In this document: positions 10,451 to 20,421 of the stretch, in pieces
Layout: each line of letters starts with the position of its first letter
Numbering within the stretch: the first letter of the stretch is position 1
DNA from: Selaginella tamariscina
Lineage: Eukaryota > Streptophyta > Lycopodiopsida > Selaginellales > Selaginellaceae
Length of the DNA: 64,000 nt
Assembly: GCA_003024785.1 (NCBI GenBank)
Contig: PUQB01000443.1
Span: forward strand, 104,481-168,480
Reading direction: 5' to 3'
Notes under the pieces: model-generated
Seen by the model: only the letters and a program-made list of their open reading frames with translations
Told to the model about the DNA's origin: nothing
Database searches by the model: none
Made by a program: the position numbers and the translations under genes

Positions 10451-11780
10451 GCGGCTGTGTAGATGGTGATGGATCTGATGGTCCTGGATCCATGTGAGCT
10501 GGGCCATCTAAGGTATGACCAAATGTACTCAACGAGTCTCGAACGACAAACCGTTTCATTCGAACCACGTGAACTATCTCAACCTCATGAGATCCCACCA
10601 ACTGTACTTGATATACCTGAGGACCAACCTTTCGGAGTACTCGGTAGGGACCAAGCCACTTATGTAATAAACCAGTTGCAAGCCCAGGTGCAGTCAGCTT
10701 AGGAAAACGTACCAGGACTAAATCACCGTCAGCAAAATTTGGTGGAATTTGATGTCGTGCATTGTAAGAAGATTGCTGCTGCATTTGAGCTCGACCAAGA
10801 TGTTCAGCAGACTCTGCACGCAGAAGAGGCAAAACAGCATCCAAATGTTGAGCCCACATCTTTGCATCCTCGGCACGTGGCAGATTCGATGATAACCCCA
10901 ATTCACTAGGCAACTTAAGATCATATCCATACAATGCCTTGAATGGAGAGATACCAATCGAACTCTGAATGCCTGTTACATAAGCAAATCTCAAACATCG
11001 CAAATACCAATCCCAGTCCGTGTGATTGAAGTTCACATACTTCGAGATCATACCCTTGAAGGTCCGATTCAATCGCTCCACCAAACCATCAGTTTGTGGA
11101 TGATACGGAGAGGCAAATGAATGTTTTACCCCTAACCTCTCACACAACACTCGGATTACCTCTGCAATGAAAGCGGGGCCATTATCTGATAACATCCGCT
11201 CTGGACAAGAATGCTGCAAAACCACATTATCGAACAGAAACAAAGCTGTTGACATGGCAGTTGCATCTGGAAGAGCACCAACCTCCACCCATCGAGTTAA
11301 ATAATCGGATACAACAATGATGTACTGGTTACCGTGAGAAGAACGTGGAAAAGGTCCCATTAGATCCACTGCAATTAACTCAAAAGGGCGAGAGACATTG
11401 ATGGATTCCAACATCCCCATGGCCCGAGTCGTAGAGGAATTCTGAGTTTGACAAGTGGGACAGCTTTGAATATACCTAATCACATCACCACGCATGCTGG
11501 GCCAATAAAATGATTGGCGTAGCTTCTCCAACACCCGTTGGTGACCAAGATGACCTCCAACAATAGGTGAATCATGATATGCTCGAAGAAGGTGTGGAAC
11601 ATATGTAGAGGGTACAGCCAAACGCCATCTATCCTCTGGATTTGTCCCAATAAAATACAATAAACCATCCTGAAGTCGAAACTGAGCATGATATTGTCGA
11701 AACCGAGGTTCGGAAGACGGATTTGCAAACGCATCGCGTAATTGCCTCGTCCATGGTTCATGTTTTGAGCATCCTACCAC
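10437..11780 (-). CDS. Gypsy integrase (pol C-terminus)
   Basis: A 447-codon open frame with an H2C2 zinc module (HDSPIVGGHLGHQRVLEKLR, then SCPTCQTQN). The catalytic core follows with D in FELIAVDLMGPF, D in ERMLSDNGPAF and E in HPQTDGLVERLNRTFKGM, the D,D-35-E signature. The C-terminal part (GPYRVLRKVGPQVYQVQLVG) is the SH3-like tail, and I see no clear chromodomain. It is the only long intact catalytic frame in the element and ends at the polypurine tract. Confidence 0.9.
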   Translation of the reverse strand: MVGCSKHEPWTRQLRDAFANPSSEPRFRQYHAQFRLQDGLLYFIGTNPEDRWRLAVPSTYVPHLLRAYHDSPIVGGHLGHQRVLEKLRQSFYWPSMRGDVIRYIQSCPTCQTQNSSTTRAMGMLESINVSRPFELIAVDLMGPFPRSSHGNQYIIVVSDYLTRWVEVGALPDATAMSTALFLFDNVVLQHSCPERMLSDNGPAFIAEVIRVLCERLGVKHSFASPYHPQTDGLVERLNRTFKGMISKYVNFNHTDWDWYLRCLRFAYVTGIQSSIGISPFKALYGYDLKLPSELGLSSNLPRAEDAKMWAQHLDAVLPLLRAESAEHLGRAQMQQQSSYNARHQIPPNFADGDLVLVRFPKLTAPGLATGLLHKWLGPYRVLRKVGPQVYQVQLVGSHEVEIVHVVRMKRFVVRDSLSTFGHTLDGPAHMDPGPSDPSPSTQPQRGG

Positions 11781-12595
11781 TGTTCCAAGGATGGTAAGTC
11801 GGCATCGAATACCTGAGGGGCTTGTATCAAACCGAACGCTGCAACTACTGCATGAGCAGGCAAAGTGGAATCGGAGAGGGGTGCTCGAGAAAGTGCATCT
11901 GCATCCACCATTGTTCGCCCAGGCCTGTGCACCACCTTAAAGTTATATACCTGGAGACGTAATGCCCATCTGGCTACGCGACCCACTAAATTCTTCCGTT
12001 TTAATAAGGAAGTGACAGCAGCATGATCACACTCCAAAAGTGTTTCACTCCCATGTAAGTAGGCATGAAGTCGTTCAAAACCCCAAACAGCAGCAAGGCA
12101 TTCTTTTTCAGTAATGGAATAATTCCTCTCAGCCGGCGTGAGTACTCGATTAATGTAAGCCACCGGGTGTCGAATTGAAGAATCCACAACATCAGTTTGC
12201 ATCAATACACCACCAATACCAACATTTGCGGCATCTACTCGTAAAATGAACGGACGAGTAAAATCTGGGTATTGAAGCAATGGTGGAGTTGTCAGGAACT
12301 CTTTTAACTGGTAAAGACCACATGGTGTCCGAAAGGCCGTTTTTGGAATATCCTCCTTAGCCATAGGAACCTGCCAATATCCTGATGCCAAATCCAACTT
12401 AGTAAACCACCGACTCTGACCCAAACGATCTAATAGATCGGTAAAGTTCAAAAGTGGATAGACATCTTTGATGGTAACATCGTTAAGAGGCCGGTAATCC
12501 ACACAAAATCGTAGAGATCCATCAGGCTTGGGAACCAAATGAGGTTCACATGCCCATGGACTCCGTGATGGACGACACACCCGCTTACCGATCAT
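11774..12595 (-). pseudogene. Gypsy RT-RNase H with internal deletion of the RT palm
   Basis: The frame holds the RT fingers/palm start (HLVPKPDGSLRFCVDYRPLN, FTKLDLASGYWQVPM, KTAFRTPCGLYQ). It then jumps directly to LKEFLTTPPLLQYPDFTRPF, the start of the RNase H side. The intervening segment that normally holds the Y-x-D-D catalytic box and the connection is absent. RNase H motifs follow: LRVDAANVGIGGVLMQ, ITEKECLAAVWGFERLHAYL and VHRPGRTMVDADALSRAPL. The join is in frame, so the deletion probably removed a multiple of three bases. This copy could not perform reverse transcription itself. Confidence 0.85.
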
Positions 12596-12610
12596 ATCTG
12601 TAACAGCTGT

Positions 12611-13330
12611 TCACATGGCTGATAACTCTTTTGGTGACCTGCATCGAACCGGGACTTTGACAGGCTTTGCATTGCCTGTGGGTATACAGTGTCGAGTCTT
12701 CACACGGTGCACCTTGGGACAGATCAAATTTGAACAAACTTGCATACTGCTGCTTAAGTTGTTCGATGCATTGTGCTCGATACTCCGGTGACGGATCCGA
12801 CAGTTGAACCTGTTGAGATGAACACCACCCCAAACTAGAATCAAAGGAGCTGTATGTGTGATACAAACAGCAACAAGCTTCTCTGGACGTAAAGGAACAG
12901 ACTGCAGAGACACAGACTCCAAGCGTAATATAGGAGGAGAGAGTGAAAAATCACACATACCTTTTGACTGCTTCAACCAGTCACATCCCAGAATAATGTC
13001 AAAGACCTGGGAAGGGACAACCCTAAGAGACCCAGAGGGAAACTTACGATTGTCTCCCAAAACCAGCGTAGTTGAAGTGGTGTACTGTGATACTGCACGA
13101 GACTGCCCATTACCATATAAAATGTGCAAGACCTTATATGCACGTCTTAAGGGTAACGAGCACCGATGCGCTAGAGAAGAAGTTATGGAAGACATACTGG
13201 ATCCTGTATCCACAAGCACTGTGACTGAAAGATCATTCACTCGTGCAGAAAATGTGAAAACTGGATGATCTGGTGGAACTTGCAAACCCTGATATGCATA
13301 GCGGAAAAAGCATGGAGGTGAAGTCTCCAT
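12611..13330 (-). CDS. Gypsy aspartic protease (part of pol)
   Basis: An open frame of 239 codons. It includes VFTFSARVNDLSVTVLVDTG, that is, the LVDTGSS active-site motif, and later DIILGCDWLKQ, the second conserved gypsy protease motif. It overlaps the end of the gag frame in a different frame, as many gypsy elements do. Its end runs into the N-terminal side of the RT region (KVPVRCRSPKEL) before a frame break at about 12610. Confidence 0.82.
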   Translation of the reverse strand: METSPPCFFRYAYQGLQVPPDHPVFTFSARVNDLSVTVLVDTGSSMSSITSSLAHRCSLPLRRAYKVLHILYGNGQSRAVSQYTTSTTLVLGDNRKFPSGSLRVVPSQVFDIILGCDWLKQSKGMCDFSLSPPILRLESVSLQSVPLRPEKLVAVCITHTAPLILVWGGVHLNRFNCRIRHRSIEHNASNNLSSSMQVCSNLICPKVHRVKTRHCIPTGNAKPVKVPVRCRSPKELSAM

Positions 13331-14433
13331 CGCACGGGATCCCTCCGTCGCCCGTACGATTACTGGTTTTCAACAGATCCATCTGCAAGAGAGGCTTCAT
13401 CATCTGGAAGCTCATCATCAGACATAATAGCCCCACAGGCACACCATCCGGAACATATGGTCGCCAGCCTGGATGTGGTGGACGCCAATCAGGATACACA
13501 TCGCATGCCCGCCAAGTATGTCCAGGCGCCCAACAGGCCCAACAATGAACTTGATTGGGTCGACCTGCATTGTTCCGATTCCTCCTGTCACGAATCCGTG
13601 GATTTTGACCACCACGGGCAGGTACTGGAGCAGGTGCAGGACGATTTTGTGGAGGTGGTCCACGGGGTGGGCCCCGAGGTTGACCACGAAAGGCTTGCCG
13701 TGCGGGCACATATGCAACAGCATCAACCTCCATTGGATCAGCACGCTGAACAAGAGGAGCAGGTAACCCAAGGGGAACACGGCCCTCACCAGGCACCAAC
13801 TCAAAACGTTGAGCTAGTGCAAAAGCTTCCTCCAATGTGGTAGGACGAAGAGCCCGAATGAATCGAACAAGTTCGGGTCGCATAGTTGGCCATAACATAC
13901 CGAGCTTAATAGGCTCAGGCATGTTAGGATATGCACGCCGAACTAAATCCCCGAACCTAATACTAACTGCATAACAGACTCACCAGGATGTTGTCGTATC
14001 GCATGCAGTTGTTGGAAAGCATCATCTGAATCCTCAACTTTGCCAAACGTACGTTTGAGGCATTCCGTTAACCGATTACTATTGGCTTGAATCTCCGCAG
14101 CCAATCCATTATACCACTTGAGCGCAGGGCCTTCCAAACATGTAGGGAATTCTCTGAGAGCACGGGCCTCATCCCAACCATGGTAACGAACAATGACTTG
14201 GAAATGATCAAACCAGTGGTATACATCATCTCCCGATCACCACAAAAAGATCGGGGTCGAACCCTCGGATTTGTGGCCTGTGAAGAAGATGAAGGAGTAC
14301 TAGAAGCAGATCCCCCATGAGGCTCAGACGGGGAAGAGGAGGACGGACCCTCAACGAAGCGCTCCAACAACTTAGTTTGTGCATCAATAGCAGTAGCAAT
14401 AATGCTAAAAGCCGTCTCCATGTTCATTGCCAT
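13233..14433 (-). pseudogene. Gypsy gag (Retrotrans_gag) with zinc knuckle
   Basis: It is read from three frames. 14433-14068 begins MAMNMETAFSIIATAIDAQT. 14137-13943 carries the core LKWYNGLAAEIQ and TECLKRTFGKVEDSDDAFQQ. 13922-13233 carries PEPIKLGMLWPTMRPELVRF and AFALAQRFELVPGEGR. A CCHC knuckle follows as CWACWAPGHTWRAC (C-x2-C-x4-H-x4-C), after a Pro/Arg-rich linker. Two frame changes interrupt the core. In active relatives this is the nucleocapsid that packages the RNA. Confidence 0.82.
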
Positions 14434-14465
14434 GGAAACAAGAAAAAGAAAATGCGGAAGAAAGG

Positions 14466-14485
14466 AATACCCAACTTCTCCACTA
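14466..14485 (-). other. Candidate primer-binding site of the gypsy element
   Basis: Just inside the 5' LTR the minus strand reads TGGAGAAGTTGGGTATTCC, starting with the TGG that pairs to a tRNA CCA end. I cannot assign the tRNA with certainty. Confidence 0.5.
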
Positions 14486-14486
14486 A

Positions 14487-14682
14487 TGAAAGAACAGATA
14501 TATTAAATGAAATGTCAGATGTATTAGTTTACAAAAACCCTGCTTATATACAAGAGACCTCCTGCCACGTGGCACACATGCGACACGTGGCGCTGACACA
14601 TGGGGGCCAGATCACCACCCATGTGTCACTACGCATGTGTGTATATACACATGCGTATATACCTAATATACAGTATCTTACA
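14487..14682 (-). repeat. Gypsy 5' LTR
   Basis: 196 bp. On the minus strand it begins TGTAAGATACTG and ends in CTTTCA. It contains TATATAAG at 14550-14543 (minus), a likely TATA box for retroelement transcription, and a CACGTGGC G-box-like motif. It matches 10250-10436 apart from four substitutions and a 9-bp indel. Confidence 0.93.
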
Positions 14683-15265
14683 AGTGCAAAATGAATTTAT
14701 ATCAATTTTGTAAGTATGTATCTAAATTTAAGTTATGTTAAAAGCGCCCTAAGGGCTTATTTGCATTCACCTTTAACATAACTTAAATTTAAAAACATAT
14801 TTAAAATCTATGTAAATTTGTTTCACATCACCTTTAAGAAAACCATTAAAATGTACCATTCAAATATTTTTATATTTAGGGTTAACTTTTTCCTTAACAT
14901 AACTTAATAATGACATATGTGTATGTGTTTAATATCCAGGAACTTAGGCACACTGCAGTGGACTTTTAATTTCAGTCCCCAAGGTTTGTCAGGTTAATTA
15001 ACTGGGCTTTGTACAGTTGACAAGTCAGTTGATAACATAATTTGCAGCCAAACGTTTGGATATGCAGCCAACGCGTTTGGCTGCAACTATATGGAGCTGG
15101 CAATGAACGATACCCCGGCGGTGAACCATACACTTTTCACTTGTGGATAGTTGGAGTAACGAAAATAAAGCGCTCTAATGGACTCATAGGCATGCTCTCT
15201 CTCTCTCTCACACACACACACACGCACACAATTTATGTTAAGATAGACACTACACGTATATAGTT
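14683..15265. other. Right flank of the gypsy insertion: inverted repeats, no gene
   Basis: It contains a hairpin of 21-22 bp arms (14723-14744 and 14771-14791) around GCCCTAAGGGC, and the right arm (14829-14905) of the inverted-repeat element. A GC-rich palindrome sits at 15043-15084 (GCAGCCAAACG paired with CGTTTGGCTGC). No coding sequence recognised. A CT/CA microsatellite lies at 15194-15230. Confidence 0.55.
14829..14905 (-). repeat. Right arm of the inverted-repeat element
   Basis: Approximate reverse complement of 10178-10249 (see that entry). The two arms are separated by the gypsy element and a short hairpin segment. Confidence 0.5.
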
Positions 15266-17310
15266 TCAACATCCATTAACAGGCACAAATAAAAATTTAA
15301 GTAGTTGTGCTACTTCCTCTTCTATGTTATCTCCTAGTGTAAAGCTACGTGTGATCCTTCCTTGTGCGTCGTACCACCAGGTTCTCCCTGGTTTTGTCAC
15401 TTTCCTTCTTTCAGCTTCTATCTGCTCTCCCTCCAGTTGCATGCCTAGCTTCTCATACGTGTTCCGCATCAAAACATAGGCAGCCGCTACATGTTCATTG
15501 TTTTTATCGGTTAACAATGCCATGAATGCAACCTTGCCAATTTCTACATTACTCCATTTCCTACAAGCCGCTAATAAAGTCATCCAGACTAGACCACTGG
15601 ATTCAAATGGCATGTTTTCCGCAAGTGATAATGCCTCTTGCAACATATTTGCCCTGCCCAACATGTCAACCATACATCTATAATGCTTGCAAGTGAGACT
15701 AACACCATACTTTGCCGTAGACTCAAAATACATCTGACCCTCTTCTACCAGCCCGGCGTGGCTACATGCTGTTAGTATTAACAACATTGTAACGCCATCT
15801 ATTTGCAGTCCGGATTCCTGCACTCTCTCCACCAATCTAAACACTTGAGACGTATCACCAAGCAAGCTGTAACCTCCAATCAACGCATTCCAAGACACAA
15901 CGTTACGAGAACGCATCCGCTTAAACACCTCTTCAGCTGCGGGCATGTTGCCACACTTGCCATAAAAGTCCACCAAGCAGCTTGCTACCATTTCATCCTT
16001 TTCTAATTCAAGCTCGTGTAATCGTTCATGAATTCTCTCACCAATTTCTAATGCTCCTATACTAGCACAAGCCTTGAGTGCAGCCACAAATGTAACAGCG
16101 TTTGGTGCACAGTCCATGGTGCTGAAAGCTTCCAAAGCTGCCGAGCCCTCTCTGTTTTCCACGTATCCATGGATCAATGCATTCCATGATATAACATCCC
16201 GATGCATCATTCCATCGAAAACTCCTCTTGCCTGTATCATATCCCCACATTTACAGGTGTTTTCTACAAAACTGTCCTTGTCACATCCATGTTCTCTTGC
16301 TTGTCCGTGAATAGCAACTCCCTTGTGCAAGCAACTCCACTTATCCATCTTATAGCCGGCTGCCAAGCCTGCACAAGCCTTTAGTACAGCAGCAAAACTA
16401 AGTTGGTTTGCTGCACAGTCCATATTATTAAATACTTCCAGAGCTAGCAAATGATCTTCATTTTCCACGTATCCAAGCATTAAGGCGTTCCAGGATACAA
16501 CACTCCGGTGCGTCATTCCATCAAAAACATGTCTTGCTTGTAACACGTCTCCACATTTGCTATACATGTCTATCAAGGTGCTTGCCACAAAGACATCCCT
16601 GTCAAAGCCACGCTCTCTAGCCTGTTTGTGAATGTCCAAACCCTTCCGAAGACAAGCCTCTTTCTCCAGTTCGCTGCCACCTGCCAAGCCTGCACACGCT
16701 TTGAGTGCAGCAACGAATGTAAGGCGGTTTCGTGCACATTCAATGGCGTTAAACACATCCAAGGCTATAGAACACTCCCATATCCAAGGGTTAACACAGT
16801 CCACGATACTACGTCTCGCTGCGTCATTCGGTTGAAAACAGCTCTTGCTCTTAACATGTCGCCACATTTGCTATACGTATCCACCAAGGTGTTTGCCACA
16901 AGTATGTCTCTGTCAAAGCCCTGCTCCGTGGCTTGCCTGCGAATGCTGACCCCCTTCCGTACGCAAGTCTTCTTGTCCAAGTTGGTCGCCAAAGATGCAC
17001 ATGCCTTGAGGGCAGCAACAAACGTGACACGATTTGGAGCGCAGTCCATGCTGTTGAACACGTCCAAGGCCACTGAGCTCTCTCCATTCTCCACGTATCC
17101 AAGGATCAAAACGTTCCAAGATACCACACTTCGCTGTCTCATTCCATCGAAAACATTTCTTGCCCGTAGTATGTCACCGCACTTGCTATACATGTCCACC
17201 AAGGTGCTGTCCAATCTCTTGCCTATTGCCAGAGCTGCACATTCTTTGAGCGCACAAACAAATGTAGCACTGTTCGGTGTGTGAAACACGTCCAGGCTCA
17301 CCGAACTCAT
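15266..17310 (-). pseudogene. PPR gene (PLS class, E-type tail), frameshifted and 5' truncated
   Basis: Two long frames abut: 17310-16765 (181 codons) and 16867-15266 (533 codons). Tandem PPR repeats are obvious, with units such as STLVDMYSKCGDILRARNVF, SVVSWNVLILGYVENGE and NRVTFVAALKACASLA. The tail has E-domain features (GLVWMTLLAACRKWSNVEIG, GEQIEAERRKVTKPG) and a PG-box-like GRTWWYDAQGRITRSFTLGD, but no DYW deaminase. The frame breaks near 16775, between LTLGY and SIALDVFN, where VENGE-type residues are missing. The upstream frame starts mid-repeat (SVSLDVFHTPNSATFVCALK) with no transit peptide, so the 5' end looks lost. Relatives bind organelle RNA. It may be expressed in part, or the break may be a consensus error. 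Confidence 0.82.
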
Positions 17311-17405
17311 TCAATTGCCTGTCCACCGTCCCATCCAAGAACAAGTTTTTATTGCATGCATTCGCATTATTATATTTTAAAGAGAGATGTATACCTATGT
17401 GTGTG

Positions 17406-17410
<5 letters not shown>

Positions 17411-17466
<56 letters not shown>
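17411..17466. repeat. (CT)n(AT)n microsatellite
   Basis: About 40 bp of CT followed by an AT run, upstream of the PPR gene. Confidence 0.9.
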
Positions 17467-17902
17467 GAATAGAACACACAACAACCGTATCAATTTAAAT
17501 GGTCTGTTTAGTCAATGTAGAAGTTACATTTACAGAAATACGCATTCCATTATAAAATTCATTCAAAATTTAAATTATAGTAGTATATTTATGAAATTTA
17601 TATACTATTTTTTTATTACATCTATTTAGTATATATAGTATATTAACATATATTTATAATTTTAATACATTGTTAATAAACACATTTAATAAGTTTAATT
17701 ATAATTAAGTTTTAACACAAATTGACTTAACCGATTTAATATTTAATTTAACGACAATTATATATACGTATTTTGTGAATTTATATATGTTAAACAATAT
17801 TTATAATATTTCCATTGTTTTAAATGATTTTTTCCTTTGATATTTAGGTTGAATAGGAAGAGAATATTCTATTCGTATTAGGGTTTTTGCAGCAGAGGGG
17901 CG
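17467..17902. other. AT-rich intergenic between divergent PPR and coiled-coil genes
   Basis: No open frame recognised. The last 40 bp (TTAGGGTTTTTGCAGCAGAG) contain an AGGGTTT (telo-box-like) motif just before the coiled-coil gene start, which is common near plant transcription starts. Confidence 0.45.
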
Positions 17903-19162
17903 ATGAGCGGCAACAAGCGCAAAGGGAAGGGCAAGGCGTCCTCATCGAGCGGTGAATCGGTAAGCTCGAAGATTCTCCACCCTAGCGGGATTTTGTTCTG
18001 GTGATGCAGGAGGTGCAGATCTGCGTGGAGTTCGTGGAGGCGGACTTGTCATACAACATCAACCTGAGGTCATCCATGGCGGCAGACGATGCATTCAACA
18101 AGAGCGTCCAGAGGGGAATCCAGAAGTACCCGGCGATGACTGGCATCGACCCCCAAGAATTTGTTCAGTATCCAATCGGTACCCACATTTAGTTTTATTT
18201 TATTTTTTTTCCTTCTTTTTGAGGAAGTACTGATGCCATGCAAGCAGATGGGCTGGATAAGCTGACGCTGGGGAATGGGCAGCACACTGTTATGGAGCCC
18301 CTCCGACAGTGATACTGTCCGAACCGAGGCAAGGGTTTACTGGCCAAGTGCAAGGCCATTAGCGACACTTTGACAGGAGAGATCGTGTCGGAGGAGAAGC
18401 TCAAGCGGGAAGCTGAGCTGGCCAGAAACATGTTCAACGATGAGCGCGCCGCGAACAAGGCATCGGAAAAGCGAGTCGCTCAGCTGGAGCTGGACGTGGA
18501 GGCTCAGAAGAAGGAAGCGGAGGGTCAGAAGAAGGAAGCAGAGGAGCTCAAGGAGAAGTACGAGGTTGAGAAGGCCAATGCTTCCAGCTGCGAGGAAAAC
18601 CTTGCCAAGGTTCTGGCCAAGCTGGAGGGGCTGGCGGAGGCGGTGGAGCAGGAGAGGGCAGCCCGAGTTGAGGCGGTGAAGCAGGAGAGGGCGGCCCGAG
18701 TTCTGCTGGAGAATGAGCTGGAGCAGGAGAGGGCGCCCGAGTTGAGGCGGTGAAGCAGGAGAGGGCAGCCCGAGTTGAGGCGGTGAAGCAGGAGAGGCGG
18801 CCCGAGTTCTGCTGGAGAATGAGCTGGAGCAGGAGAGGGCAGCCCGAGTTGAGGCGGTGAAGCAGGAGAGGGCAGCCCGAGTTGAGGCGGTGAAGCAGGA
18901 GAGGGCGGCCCGAGTTCTGCTGGAGAATGAGCTGGAGCAGGAGAGGGCGGCCCGAGTTGAGGCGGTGGAGCAGGAGAGAGCGGCCCGAGTTGAGGCGGTG
19001 GAGCAGGAGAGGGTGGCCCGAGTTCTGCTGGAGAATGACCTGCTCAGGCTGCACGAGCGGACGTCACAGCTGGAGGCTATGGTGCAGAACCAGCATGGCG
19101 AAATCATCTCTCTGAAGACCACTCTGGAGGTGTTCACGGGCCCCGGGCCCGTGCAGCCGTGA
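17903..19162 (+). CDS. Coiled-coil repeat protein, unknown function (frame interrupted)
   Basis: Exon 1 (17903-17959) encodes a basic, Ser-rich start (MSGNKRKGKGKASSSSGES). A 50-bp intron follows, then exon 2 (18010-18178), a 69-bp intron, and exon 3 from 18248. Splice sites are GT...AG. Exon 3 meets TGA at 18310-18312, giving a short product of about 95 residues. The same frame then continues (KGLLAKCKAISDTL) into a strongly charged coiled coil (ERAANKASEKRVAQLELDVE, QERAARVEAVKQ repeats). Two 1-bp deletions near 18733 and 18798 break the repeat, which finishes in a third frame at the stop 19160-19162. The C-terminal part is leucine/glutamate-rich (LLRLHERTSQLEAMVQNQHG). I recognise no family. 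It is either a degenerating coiled-coil gene or one whose repeat was mis-sequenced. Confidence 0.6.
18640..19035 (+). repeat. Coding minisatellite (about 30-90 bp nested units)
   Basis: Repeats of the GAGCAGGAGAGGGCGGCCCG type alternate with GTTGAGGCGGTG and CTGCTGGAGAATGAGCTG blocks and encode QERAARVEAVKQ/VLLENELE heptads. About ten unit copies are visible. Unit length is a multiple of three except at two sites with a missing G. Confidence 0.85.
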
Positions 19163-19324
19163 GCGTGCTCGGGACGGAGAGTTTTTTTTAAGGGGAACAT
19201 TTTTGGTTCTAACTGGTTAACTTTTGAGTTCCCGGAGGTTTTACGTTTTGGACACTTCGAAAACGCTGCCAAAAAAAAAAGAAAAAAAAAACTCGATTTT
19301 CATCAAGTATCCCTTCCTATTAAA
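19163..19324. other. Short intergenic with poly-A tract
   Basis: No gene. An A-rich run at 19272-19290 lies just before the left edge of the duplicated segment. Confidence 0.5.
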
Positions 19325-20265
19325 TTATTAGTCACATACATACGTATATACGTATTTATACGTTTAATCAGACTGCCGTTGATGGCTGCAACAGGCAACG
19401 GTCACGTTGACCACTCACTTATCGAGAAAACACGTGTAATACATGAAACCATTAATTAATTAATATTTAAAGAAAAAAAAATAATAATTAAGTGATGATC
19501 ACGTGTATCGTGTGTGTGTGTGTGTGTGGGTGTGTGTGTTATATGTGTTACCCACACGCGCACGATGTATATAGAAGAATCTGTGGCTGAAAAAGTTAGT
19601 TAAAAAACAAGAATCTCCTTTAAGTTGTTTTCTCCAGTTCTTTAAAGTATACACGTCAACTCAAAGAATCTCTCTCTCCTCTTTAAAAATGAATATAATA
19701 AAGGATATTAAAAATTACACTGATATTTCAGTAGTAATAGCATGATCCATAACCTGTAATGCATCAATAAAAAACTGTAACACACGCACGCACGCACACA
19801 CACACACACACACTTACTTGGGTCAACTGTAGTGACAGTAGCGGATCCTCTGAAGTCGCAGCTCCGTACATCACGACCGTACTTTTGATAGTACATATTG
19901 AAGGCATACGAAGCGTGGGAGTTGACACTATTGGGATAGAAACATGGACCTCCTTGTTGAATAGCTCGACAATCTGCAGCGCCCTCTCCACATGCATAAT
20001 TCAAGCCTTTGAGCAGCTGACTTGCTTCCACGTCAAGCTTTGAAACGCACCATGTGTGCACTGCTGCAGACCTGTAACTCATGTGTATTTATACATGTGT
20101 GACGTTTGTGTGTGTGTGAGTTTGATGTAAAAACATTAACATACTAGCTCTCTCTCTCTCTCTCACGCACAAGCACGCACACACACACACACACTGCTGT
20201 AATAGTGAGTATATTTGTGTCATTGATATGTAAAAACATTAACGTACTAGCTCCTTCTCTCTCTC

Positions 20266-20309
<44 letters not shown>

Positions 20310-20353
20310 GTAATAGTGAGTATATTTGTGTCATCGATATGTAGAAACATAAC

Positions 20354-20421
<68 letters not shown>

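Larger units (their letters stand above)
10250..14682 (-). mobile_element. Ty3/gypsy LTR retrotransposon, nearly complete
   Basis: Two near-identical short LTRs bound an internal region of about 4.05 kb. On the minus strand the order is gag, protease, RT-RNase H, integrase, which is the gypsy order. The LTRs differ by about four substitutions plus a 9-bp indel, suggesting a recent insertion. A polypurine tract abuts the 3' LTR. The flanking bases agtg occur on both sides (10246-10249 and 14683-14686), consistent with a 4-5 bp target-site duplication. The RT domain carries an internal deletion and gag/RT have frame changes, so the copy is non-autonomous although the integrase frame is open. 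Confidence 0.93.

Noticed and set aside
10436..14686. A clean 5-bp target-site duplication aagtg around the gypsy element
   Set aside because: The fifth base on the right overlaps the last LTR base, so only agtg is secure; it is reported as 4-5 bp instead.
16628..17284. 218-codon plus-strand open frame
   Set aside because: Antisense to the PPR repeats on minus, which show canonical PPR helices.
18309..18375. A 67-bp GT...AG intron that would remove the in-frame TGA of the coiled-coil gene
   Set aside because: Splicing there would place the coiled-coil region out of frame, so it does not rescue the gene.
18337..19272. 311-codon minus-strand open frame rich in Ser/Ala/Leu repeats
   Set aside because: It is the antisense reading of the plus-strand coiled-coil minisatellite; the repetitive composition keeps the shadow frame open.
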